A stretch of 5,509 nt of DNA from Planctomycetaceae bacterium (lineage in GTDB: Bacteria > Planctomycetota > Planctomycetia > Pirellulales > UBA1268): NCBI GenBank assembly GCA_018694455.1, contig JABHNP010000109.1, positions 1 through 5,509 of the forward strand, in the 5' to 3' direction. A program made the translations under genes and the position numbers. The notes beneath the pieces are model-generated. The model worked only from the letters and a program-made list of their open reading frames with translations, had not been told where the DNA came from and did not search any database. How positions within the stretch are numbered: position 1 is the stretch's first letter; the number at the start of each line of letters is the position of its first letter. Positions 1 through 5,509 of the stretch are shown here, in pieces.

Positions 1-1217
1 CCCCACCGAGCCGAGCAGAATTTCATGCAGCCGTTGATCATCCAGAACATGATTCGGCAAACAGACTAGTTGCTCGACTCGCTGGACGAATTGTTGGTCA
101 CATCGAAATTGCTCCTCGTACAATCATGATCGGGTCTGCTCCTGTGAAGGCAGCTGTACTTGATCGAATTGCTATCCTTCCTGAGTGTCGTGGTGCTGGA
201 CATGGGCAGCGACTTGTACAAGCAGCCGAACAGAGAATGCGTGAACTTGGTGTCGTAGCTGCGTTTTCAAGAACACGAATTGCGACATCGTTTCATGAGT
301 TGGGCTGGAGTGTTTTGGGTCGTGACTGTGCCTCACCTGGTCGTCCAGCTGATATTCTTGCTCGACTGCTGGCGAAGCAGGAACGCGAAGGTCCTGAAGT
401 GACCATGCGTCAGTGGAGGCATGTTGAGCTTCCAGCGATCTTGAGGATTTATAATCAGAACGCGGATCGATTCGTTGGCACAACAGCTCGCAGCGAAGCG
501 TATGCTCGATGGCTGGTGAGCCGCAGAGCCTTTGATTCGATTATTGTCGCACTCCAAGGTAATGATCGTTACGACTTACACGAAACAACTGCCAAGATTG
601 TTGGTTACTGCATCCAGACAGGTGGGCGTGTTCTTGAAGTCATGGCAGACCCTGAATACCGCGGGCTCGAGCGGGAAATTCTTGCACGCGTATGTGCTGA
701 AGCAATTGAAAATGATCGGCAAGAACTCATCTACGAATCAAGCCCAACGGACCCACTTCATGAAGAGGTTCGTGGACCAGCATGTGAGGGCGAGGAGGCT
801 GCCGTCACCTCACGTGTAGCGCCTCAGGACCGAATGATTGTAGCTCGTATCTTTGATCCACAAGGTCTCCTAGAGACAATGGCTCCAACGCTTGCTCATC
901 GAGTTGTCGAAGCCGGTATTCGGGATACCGTCGAACTCGGTTTTGACAGTGATACTTTCCGAGGATCAGTGACGATTCCGAGTGCTTCGGGTGATAAACC
1001 CCGTGAAGCTTCCATTCAGCCTGGCCGTGTCGGCCGAAGCTATTTGAAACTAGCTGATGACGAGTTTACTCGACTCGTCCTAGGGCAGTGTGATCCACTC
1101 GAGGCAACTACAGCCGGACGTCTTGAGCCATCAACACAATTATCACAAAAGCTTGCTGAACAACTTTTCCCAAGGTTGCCGCTATGGTGCCCGATGTGGG
1201 ATGACGTGCCATCATAG
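1..1217 (+). CDS. GNAT N-acetyltransferase with tandem GNAT-like domains and SCP2-like C-terminus, 5' end missing
   Basis: The reading frame is open to the left edge (first full codon at 3) and 404 residues are visible, so the true start lies upstream. An ATG at 126 falls inside the first GNAT domain and is not the start. Window residues 22-90 show the GNAT core: strands resembling RLVARLAGRIVGHIEIA, then VLDRIAILPECRGAGHG, whose R-G-A-G-H-G (bases 189-206) fits the acetyl-CoA pyrophosphate loop Q/R-x-x-G-x-G/A. A second GNAT-like unit follows at about residues 132-250, with AILRIYNQNADRFVGTTARS and KIVGYCIQ but no clear acetyl-CoA loop. The last ~125 residues resemble an SCP2/sterol-carrier-like domain (MIVARIFDPQGLLETMAP, DEFTRLVLG, LAEQLFPRLPLW). 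This order matches Eis-type acetyltransferases, which acetylate amine groups on small molecules or proteins; the substrate here cannot be read. It ends in tandem stops TAG TAA and converges on the sulfite reductase gene. Alternative: an uncharacterised planctomycete GNAT group with the same fold. Confidence 0.85.
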   Translation, partial: PPSRAEFHAAVDHPEHDSANRLVARLAGRIVGHIEIAPRTIMIGSAPVKAAVLDRIAILPECRGAGHGQRLVQAAEQRMRELGVVAAFSRTRIATSFHELGWSVLGRDCASPGRPADILARLLAKQEREGPEVTMRQWRHVELPAILRIYNQNADRFVGTTARSEAYARWLVSRRAFDSIIVALQGNDRYDLHETTAKIVGYCIQTGGRVLEVMADPEYRGLEREILARVCAEAIENDRQELIYESSPTDPLHEEVRGPACEGEEAAVTSRVAPQDRMIVARIFDPQGLLETMAPTLAHRVVEAGIRDTVELGFDSDTFRGSVTIPSASGDKPREASIQPGRVGRSYLKLADDEFTRLVLGQCDPLEATTAGRLEPSTQLSQKLAEQLFPRLPLWCPMWDDVPS

Positions 1218-1242
1218 TAAGCGTTACGGCTCAGGACAGCAT

Positions 1243-2994
1243 CTACGAACTCTCGGCAGCGGCCCCGTTGACAAGCCATTGATCAGCCCATGTACGTACA
1301 TCATCAAGGCCTTTTCGGTCGCAGAAGTCGCCGAGCGTCTCGTCCTGTTGTCGTTCAGTCTTGTAGCATGCTAACACCGCTGTAATTTCTCGAGACAGAT
1401 CATCAAAGGGAACCACGTCCTTATATTTTTCATTCAAACGATCACCGAGCAATCTGCCTCCGAGGAAAATCGTGTACTTTCCAAGCGTTCGGCCGACGAT
1501 GCCAATATCTGAGTTGTAAGGTCGTGCACACGCGTTTGGACAACCCGTCATTCGTAATGTGAACGCATCGTTATCTAAACCAAGTTTTGCAACTTCCGGC
1601 TCGAGTATGTCGATCAACCCTGGCAACACTCGTTCACTTTCTGCAACAGCAAGTCCGCATGTTGGTAAAGCCACGCATGCCATGCTCCATCGTCTGAGCG
1701 TTGAAATCTCTTCTGATGTTTTTACTCCATGATCATGAAGTATTGTTGCAATGCGTTCTCGGGCATTTTCTTCAAGATCTGTAAATAAAATGCTCTGATG
1801 CGCCGTAATCCGCACTCCTGGTTCCATCTCAGTAAGAATTTTCCGTAATGCGGTTTTTAACTGGAATCCCTCGCGGTCAATGATTCGGCCATTTTCAATA
1901 TTTAAACCATAGAAGAACTTGCCGTCACCCTGCTCATACCAACCGATATGATCATCGAACCCGTATACATCGACGTCATGGCAGGCAGTAAGTGGCTTCC
2001 CAAAATACTCTTCAACCTTTGCTCTGAAGGTTTCAAAGCCCATGTTATGAATTGTGTATTTTAAGCGAGCTACCTTGCGATCTGAACGATTTCCATAGTC
2101 TCGCTGTACTTTTACAATGGCGACAGCAATATCAATAACATCTTCGGGGGGAACAAAACAAAGGCGCTTGGCTAGTGCAGGAAAAGTCTTTGCCGCGCTT
2201 GGCGTGACTCCCATACCACCGCCAGCAAGCACGTTATAACCAACAATTTTTCCATCTTCATGAATCGTCAGAAAACCCAAGTCATTCGCGTAGACATCAA
2301 CACAATTGTCTTCCGGAAGTGCAAATGCTGTTTTAAACTTTCGTGGTAGATAGGTAGGTCCATAGAGCGGTTCAACTTCGTGCCCATCGACCCCACCTGA
2401 TGCGAGTGTTTTTTCTCCAGTTTCATCATCTGTGAGCCAAATCTCATGGTAAGCCGTCGTTCGAGGTGCAAGAGCCTCTGCGATTTGCTCAGCCTTTAAC
2501 ATCATTTCATCACGAACTGCATTGTTACGAATAGGAGCGGGGCAGCACATCACATTCCGTTCAACATCACCGCAGGCAGCCAGCGTTGTTAACTGAATGT
2601 CATTGATTTTTTGAATATATGCCTTGAGATCTCCCTTAATAACACCGTGATGTTGAATTCCTTGACGCGTCGTTAGCCTCACGCTGCCATTAGCAAGATC
2701 ATCTCCGAGGTCAATTTGTGCCAACATCTGTGAAGCGGTAAGTTTCCCACCAGGGATTCTGGTACGAATCATGAAGGAGATTTTTTTTACCCGCTTTTCA
2801 CCAGGCTCTAACTTTTTCTTATCACGATCTGCCTGCTGGTATGTCCCATGATTCTTCAGTAGTTGAATGCTCCCTTTACCGAAGCCGGCTTCTCCATCCT
2901 TGAGTTCTTCTGGAATATCACCCTTCAGGTAATCGCTGTCGGTTTTAAAGACCTCAACGGCACTCGGCTTCACAGGTGCAGATTCGTCTGGCAT
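1243..2994 (-). CDS. cysI: Assimilatory sulfite reductase, siroheme/4Fe-4S hemoprotein subunit
   Basis: It catalyses six-electron reduction of sulfite to sulfide in the cytoplasm for cysteine synthesis. From the ATG at 2994 it has 583 residues, close to the ~570 of E. coli CysI. The half-repeats of the family are visible: an N-terminal RTRIPGGKLT and RLTTRQGIQHHGVIKGDLK, then YLPRKFKTAFALPE, and a cluster region with SMACVALPTC (Cys440, Cys446) and TGCPNAC (Cys485, Cys489), which ligate the 4Fe-4S cluster and siroheme. Residues matching E. coli Arg83, Arg153, Lys215 and Lys217 are present as Arg77, Arg146, Lys219 and Lys221, so sulfite chemistry should be intact. The segment CARPYNSDIGIVG is more like ferredoxin-linked SiR than E. 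coli CysI (CGRAMLAEVGLVG), so the electron donor is uncertain and cysI is a family-level symbol. The frame continues upstream to a TTG at 3048 (601 residues); I prefer the ATG because family similarity begins after it. Nitrite reductase is a less likely alternative. Confidence 0.95.
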   Translation of the reverse strand: MPDESAPVKPSAVEVFKTDSDYLKGDIPEELKDGEAGFGKGSIQLLKNHGTYQQADRDKKKLEPGEKRVKKISFMIRTRIPGGKLTASQMLAQIDLGDDLANGSVRLTTRQGIQHHGVIKGDLKAYIQKINDIQLTTLAACGDVERNVMCCPAPIRNNAVRDEMMLKAEQIAEALAPRTTAYHEIWLTDDETGEKTLASGGVDGHEVEPLYGPTYLPRKFKTAFALPEDNCVDVYANDLGFLTIHEDGKIVGYNVLAGGGMGVTPSAAKTFPALAKRLCFVPPEDVIDIAVAIVKVQRDYGNRSDRKVARLKYTIHNMGFETFRAKVEEYFGKPLTACHDVDVYGFDDHIGWYEQGDGKFFYGLNIENGRIIDREGFQLKTALRKILTEMEPGVRITAHQSILFTDLEENARERIATILHDHGVKTSEEISTLRRWSMACVALPTCGLAVAESERVLPGLIDILEPEVAKLGLDNDAFTLRMTGCPNACARPYNSDIGIVGRTLGKYTIFLGGRLLGDRLNEKYKDVVPFDDLSREITAVLACYKTERQQDETLGDFCDRKGLDDVRTWADQWLVNGAAAESS

Positions 2995-3064
2995 CGCTTC
3001 TTTTCCATCCTTCTCAGTGATAACACGTACCTTGCGGTGGCACGACAAAACGGCGAATGTTCTA

Positions 3065-3070
3065 ATAATA
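3065..3070 (-). promoter_or_regulatory. Possible -10 element for the sulfite reductase gene
   Basis: On the minus strand these bases read TATTAT, one mismatch from the TATAAT consensus. Transcription would begin near 3057, giving a leader of about 60 bases before the ATG at 2994 and leaving the TTG at 3048 only about 9 bases from the transcript start. No convincing -35 hexamer sits 16-18 bases upstream, so this is a weak call based on one hexamer in an AT-rich stretch. Confidence 0.22.
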
Positions 3071-3116
3071 GGCGATTTTGTGTGGAGTGGCGATAACAGT
3101 TCACTGAAATAGACAA

Positions 3117-3170
3117 AAACACGGGCTTCAAAACCCCTTGTTTACAGGACTTAGAAGTTTCGAGGGTTTT
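3117..3170 (+). promoter_or_regulatory. Leader of the sigma gene with two overlapping, mutually exclusive inverted repeats
   Basis: Repeat A pairs AAACA plus GGG (3117-3121, 3123-3125) with CCC plus TGTTT (3134-3136, 3139-3143), leaving an 8-base loop and unpaired bases on both sides of the stem. Repeat B is a perfect 7-base pair, AAAACCC (3130-3136) with GGGTTTT (3164-3170), around a 27-base loop. Both use the same CCC, so they cannot form together. The right arm of B covers most of the ribosome binding site of the sigma gene. This could be a translational switch, a protein-binding palindrome in DNA, or chance; no folding energy was computed. The site's role is inference. Confidence 0.25.
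3162..3166 (+). promoter_or_regulatory. Ribosome binding site GAGGG for the sigma factor GTG start
   Basis: GAGGG lies 5 bases before the GTG at 3172, a normal Shine-Dalgarno distance. The reading frame stays open further upstream without a better start, so this site decides the start. It overlaps the right arm of the inverted repeat at 3164-3170. Confidence 0.7.
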
Positions 3171-3171
3171 C

Positions 3172-3702
3172 GTGCAGCCAACACTTATTACACAACTAGT
3201 TGCCGGTAACCACGAGGCCTTTGCAGCACTGTACGATCGGCTTGGAAAAAAACTGTATGCAACTGCAGTTCAATTGGACTGTACTCACCAAGAAGCAGAA
3301 GACATTACCCATGATCTTTTTGTAGAACTTGCTCACCACAGACAACAACTCAGTGACGTAAAAAATCTTGATGCCTATATTTTTTCCATGCTACGCAACG
3401 CTGTCAGCCGCCTGCAGCGACGAAAAAAAACTGGCCTCAAAGCGTTCCTGCAATGGGCTTCTGATCAAGTTGCACGCAACCGAACGCACGAATTTCCAGC
3501 AACTCTTCCAGACGACAACCTCTCTAAGGCACTCAATCTCTTACCAGAGGGACAACGTACTGTCCTCATTTTAAAAGTCGTATCCGGACTGAGCTTGAAG
3601 CAGATTTCTTCTGTTGTTGGAATCAAGATGAATACTGCGGCGAGTCGATATCGCTACGCAATCCAAAAACTCAAAAGCACACTTGAGCCAGAGAATGAAT
3701 AG
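3172..3702 (+). CDS. ECF-type RNA polymerase sigma factor
   Basis: A 176-residue sigma-70 family protein of normal ECF length that should direct RNA polymerase to a small regulon. Region 2 occupies about residues 8-86: EAFAALYDRLGKKLYATA, the AEDITHDLFVEL helix, then LDAYIFSMLRNAVSRLQRRK, where the usual tryptophan of the -10 recognition helix region is replaced by Tyr69/Phe71. A linker (about 87-114) joins it to region 4 at about 115-172: ALNLLPEGQRTVLILKVVSG, then SLKQISSVVGIKMNTAASRY as the -35 recognition helix-turn-helix. The NTAASRYRYA ending is common in PVC-group ECF factors. The GTG start is chosen for its GAGGG site. It is divergent from the sulfite reductase and is followed after 2 bases by a small membrane protein, the arrangement typical of a sigma/anti-sigma pair. 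There is no C-terminal extension. An A8 run (3423-3430) encodes part of the Arg-Lys-Lys stretch at the end of region 2. Confidence 0.93.
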   Translation: MQPTLITQLVAGNHEAFAALYDRLGKKLYATAVQLDCTHQEAEDITHDLFVELAHHRQQLSDVKNLDAYIFSMLRNAVSRLQRRKKTGLKAFLQWASDQVARNRTHEFPATLPDDNLSKALNLLPEGQRTVLILKVVSGLSLKQISSVVGIKMNTAASRYRYAIQKLKSTLEPENE

Positions 3703-3704
3703 AA

Positions 3705-4049
3705 ATGAAAAATCAAAACCCATCACACAATCTAGAAGTATTCGACAATGACGAAGAACTTGGTTTTCTGGAAGAACTTTGCACAACAAAATGTGCACCA
3801 CCGCACACACTGCGAAACCGTATTTTGACAAACGTCAACATAGTCTTGACGCACTCCCTAAAAGATCGGTTCGATTCATTTACACACTACCTTCTAATCA
3901 TTAGTTTCATTGGCCTGATTTTATTTTTTAACGCTATAAGCTACTCACCCGTACAGCCGCGATATCTAATCCACCATCAACAAGGTCAAAATGGTTTACC
4001 TAAAGCTTTTTCATTACCAAGAAGAACAGCTGATCTCGAAAAACTATAG
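3705..4049 (+). CDS. Small single-pass membrane protein, candidate anti-sigma factor
   Basis: This 114-residue protein starts 2 bases after the sigma factor stop, so the two are probably translationally coupled; the upstream Shine-Dalgarno is weak. Residues 11-25 are acidic (EVFDNDEELGFLEEL). A Cys26-x3-Cys30 pair follows, then APPHTLRNRILTNV (31-44), which resembles the Pro-Pro-x-x-Leu-Arg-x-Arg-Ile-Leu segment often seen just before the membrane helix of RskA-like anti-sigma factors. One hydrophobic helix spans about residues 60-80 (HYLLIISFIGLILFFNAISY), leaving a tail of about 34 residues. The canonical His-x3-Cys-x2-Cys zinc anti-sigma motif is absent. Position, membrane anchoring and the juxtamembrane segment suggest it restrains the sigma factor; that role is inferred, as no family was confirmed. 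It could instead be a membrane sensor of unrelated fold. The protein is real by context: it is co-directional, tightly spaced and has a coherent membrane segment. Confidence 0.75.
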   Translation: MKNQNPSHNLEVFDNDEELGFLEELCTTKCAPPHTLRNRILTNVNIVLTHSLKDRFDSFTHYLLIISFIGLILFFNAISYSPVQPRYLIHHQQGQNGLPKAFSLPRRTADLEKL

Positions 4050-4073
4050 TTGAAATCTTTTCACTCGAATCGA

Positions 4074-5509
4074 ATGAGCAACTCCATCATGTCTATCTTT
4101 TCATTTTTTCTTATTGTGCTGCTAACCTGCCTGCTGTGGACAGCTGCCTGCATCGCTGCTGCTGTTCGATTAAAGAAGCCTTTGCTGAGGCGCCTGCTGC
4201 TCACTATCGGTTTTCTTGCACCGCTCTTATCCCTCTTGCCGTTTGTTGCATTCACAACCATTCTCGCATTTGTTGCTCACCTTCAGGTCAACTGGTTTCC
4301 GTTAGCCATTTCTATTTTCATTTCAACCCTCATAGGAAGTGGCCTGATTCTCCTCCGAGGAACCCAGCCGAACGGCGGTGGATGGAAGACAGTCCCCGCT
4401 GCAAACTGGTCGCCACTTGCCTTGTTCACGCTCTTTTTGCTGACAAAGAGTGTCACAGCAGGAACAATTCTTTACCTTAATCAAACCGTTGCAGCACAAG
4501 CTCGGGCACTTCAGAACGAAGCTGCTGTTTTGATGACTACGCATCTTCCTCCAAATCTTCCTGATCAAGAAAATGCAGCAGGGCTTTATCGTGGAGCTTC
4601 AATAATTTTTGAAGATGATGATGCGTTTCAAGAGTTTCTACAAGACAACGCGCAGTCCTTCGCAGATCCAATCACTCAAGAAGAGATTGCTTTCCTCACG
4701 AGACACGTCGAAACTCTTGAACTCCTTCGTCAAGCAGCAGCACGACCGGTCTGTAGATTTACACGCGACTATCCTCGTCCGTCAGTCGACATGCTCCTTC
4801 CAGAAATCCAATTTTTTCGAAATGCCGCCAGAATCCTTGCCGTATCAGCACACTATCAAGTATCGATTGGTAATATGCCGGCGGCTCTCCGTGATGTGAG
4901 CTCAATTATAAAAATGAGCCTGCATGCTTCGTCTGAGCCTATTCTCATTTCTGGGCTCGTAGGCCTGTCCATTGATGCCATTGCCATCGATGTCCTCATT
5001 GATATTCTTCCGTTCATCGATGCTGATGATCTTGTTCTCTTGAAGAGCAATAACATCCATAACTTTCTTTCCGCTCCGCCAGCCTTAACAAGAAATTTGT
5101 ATGGAGAAGAAGCTTTTGGCTTAACTATATTTTCAATATTCGGAACAAGTGAATTTGAACAATGGCGGCTTGCTTCATTGCTCATGGATAATTTACATGT
5201 GCCTGACTCGATCTATCAGCAAAATGTTTTTCTTAATCCTGCGCTAGCTGCTTATCGCATTTTCCTCTTTCCTCAGGATCTTGCTGTTTATCAACAGACC
5301 ATGCGCAGTTACCAAAGAGTAGCCGAGAGTTCCGATTCATATGATGCAAGACAGACTATTCTCAAAAATATAGAAGGTGATTTATTGTCGGGCAGGCCGA
5401 AGGGATTTATGACGGCATATCTAATACCAGCGATCGGCAAAGCTATCGAGAATGTTGAAAAGGCGAGAATGCGACATACAACCGCTCTGGTCGCTATTGC
5501 TGCCACAGA
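4074..5509 (+). CDS. Large membrane-anchored hypothetical protein, 3' end missing
   Basis: From ATG 4074 the frame runs without a stop to the window edge, giving 478 full codons; the protein continues beyond. Four hydrophobic segments lie at about residues 8-31, 41-68, 74-94 and 114-135. The basic loop RLKKPLLRR between the first two and the basic RGT...GGGWK between the third and fourth favour a cytoplasmic side there, which puts the long remaining domain outside the cytoplasm. That domain looks mostly helical and reads like a conserved hypothetical family I associate with planctomycetes: ENAAGLYRGA at 166-175, an acidic EDDD at 180-183, ETLELLRQAA at 213-222, FFRNAARILAVSAHYQVSIG at 247-266, then ALRDVSSIIKMSLH and SEPILISGLVGLSIDA. 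No catalytic motif or named domain was recognised. It lies 24 bases after the candidate anti-sigma gene and is probably co-transcribed with it. No strong Shine-Dalgarno precedes the ATG; an in-frame TTG at 4050, directly after the previous stop, and Met6 are alternative starts. Several out-of-frame ORFs overlap it and are not genes. Confidence 0.85.
   Translation, partial: MSNSIMSIFSFFLIVLLTCLLWTAACIAAAVRLKKPLLRRLLLTIGFLAPLLSLLPFVAFTTILAFVAHLQVNWFPLAISIFISTLIGSGLILLRGTQPNGGGWKTVPAANWSPLALFTLFLLTKSVTAGTILYLNQTVAAQARALQNEAAVLMTTHLPPNLPDQENAAGLYRGASIIFEDDDAFQEFLQDNAQSFADPITQEEIAFLTRHVETLELLRQAAARPVCRFTRDYPRPSVDMLLPEIQFFRNAARILAVSAHYQVSIGNMPAALRDVSSIIKMSLHASSEPILISGLVGLSIDAIAIDVLIDILPFIDADDLVLLKSNNIHNFLSAPPALTRNLYGEEAFGLTIFSIFGTSEFEQWRLASLLMDNLHVPDSIYQQNVFLNPALAAYRIFLFPQDLAVYQQTMRSYQRVAESSDSYDARQTILKNIEGDLLSGRPKGFMTAYLIPAIGKAIENVEKARMRHTTALVAIAAT

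Noticed and set aside
126..1217. ATG at 126 as the start of the acetyltransferase
   Set aside because: The frame is open back to base 3 and the upstream residues RLVARLAGRIVGHIEIA form expected GNAT strands, so the gene starts outside the window.
1218..1242. Bidirectional terminator between the convergent genes
   Set aside because: The 25-base gap shows no GC-rich hairpin or T run on either strand.
3423..3430. A8 run in the sigma gene, with a matching A8 run (minus strand, 2781-2788) in the sulfite reductase gene, as programmed slippage sites
   Set aside because: Both encode in-frame Lys-Lys in intact, full-length proteins; shifting frame gives no useful product, so they are more likely plain lysine codons.
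3423..3702. Sigma factor with an extra C-terminal sensor domain
   Set aside because: The protein stops a few residues after region 4, at normal ECF length.
4136..4480. Plus-strand ORF of 114 residues, and 4609-4899 plus, as separate genes
   Set aside because: Both lie out of frame inside the long continuous frame beginning at 4074, which has coherent membrane segments; these ORFs show no family-like sequence.
4856..5506. Minus-strand ORFs at 4856-5185 and 5309-5506
   Set aside because: They are antisense to the large membrane protein and their translations show no recognisable motif.

Overview
The window is 5509 bases of ordinary-looking bacterial chromosome, moderate to slightly low in GC by eye, with five protein genes packed closely together. 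Two of the five run off the window edges. I see no rRNA, tRNA, CRISPR array, insertion sequence or phage gene. The most likely source is a member of the Planctomycetota. This rests on recognition rather than database search: the ECF sigma factor has the ending NTAASRYRYAIQKLK that is common in the PVC group, the last gene resembles a large membrane-anchored hypothetical family I associate with planctomycetes, and the acetyltransferase and sulfite reductase look like planctomycete versions. My confidence in this lineage is about 0.7.

Layout. Bases 1-1217 (+) hold the 3' part of a GNAT acetyltransferase gene with two GNAT-like domains and an SCP2-like tail. It converges, across only 25 bases, on an assimilatory sulfite reductase hemoprotein gene on the minus strand (1243-2994 from its first ATG; an upstream TTG at 3048 is possible). 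A 177-base divergent intergenic region (2995-3171) holds the control signals for the sulfite reductase and for a plus-strand unit. That unit consists of an ECF sigma factor (3172-3702, GTG start with a good ribosome binding site), a 114-residue single-pass membrane protein starting 2 bases later (3705-4049), and a large membrane protein starting 24 bases after that (4074 to beyond 5509).

How the genes may work together. The sulfite reductase makes sulfide for cysteine synthesis and keeps the four sulfite-contacting residues and the four cluster cysteines known from E. coli CysI. No reductase partner is in view. The sigma factor, small membrane protein and large membrane protein look like one operon for an extracytoplasmic-response system. 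The small protein sits where an anti-sigma factor would be and has an anti-sigma-like juxtamembrane segment, but no canonical zinc-binding anti-sigma motif. The large protein is predicted to have four membrane segments followed by a domain of at least 340 residues, probably outside the cytoplasm. Its reading frame has no stop before the window edge.

The most unusual part of the window is 3117-5509: the leader of the sigma gene, which can be drawn as two mutually exclusive hairpins, one covering the ribosome binding site; the non-standard candidate anti-sigma protein; and the uncharacterised membrane protein. Nothing here clearly amounts to a new defence, mobile or biosynthetic system.
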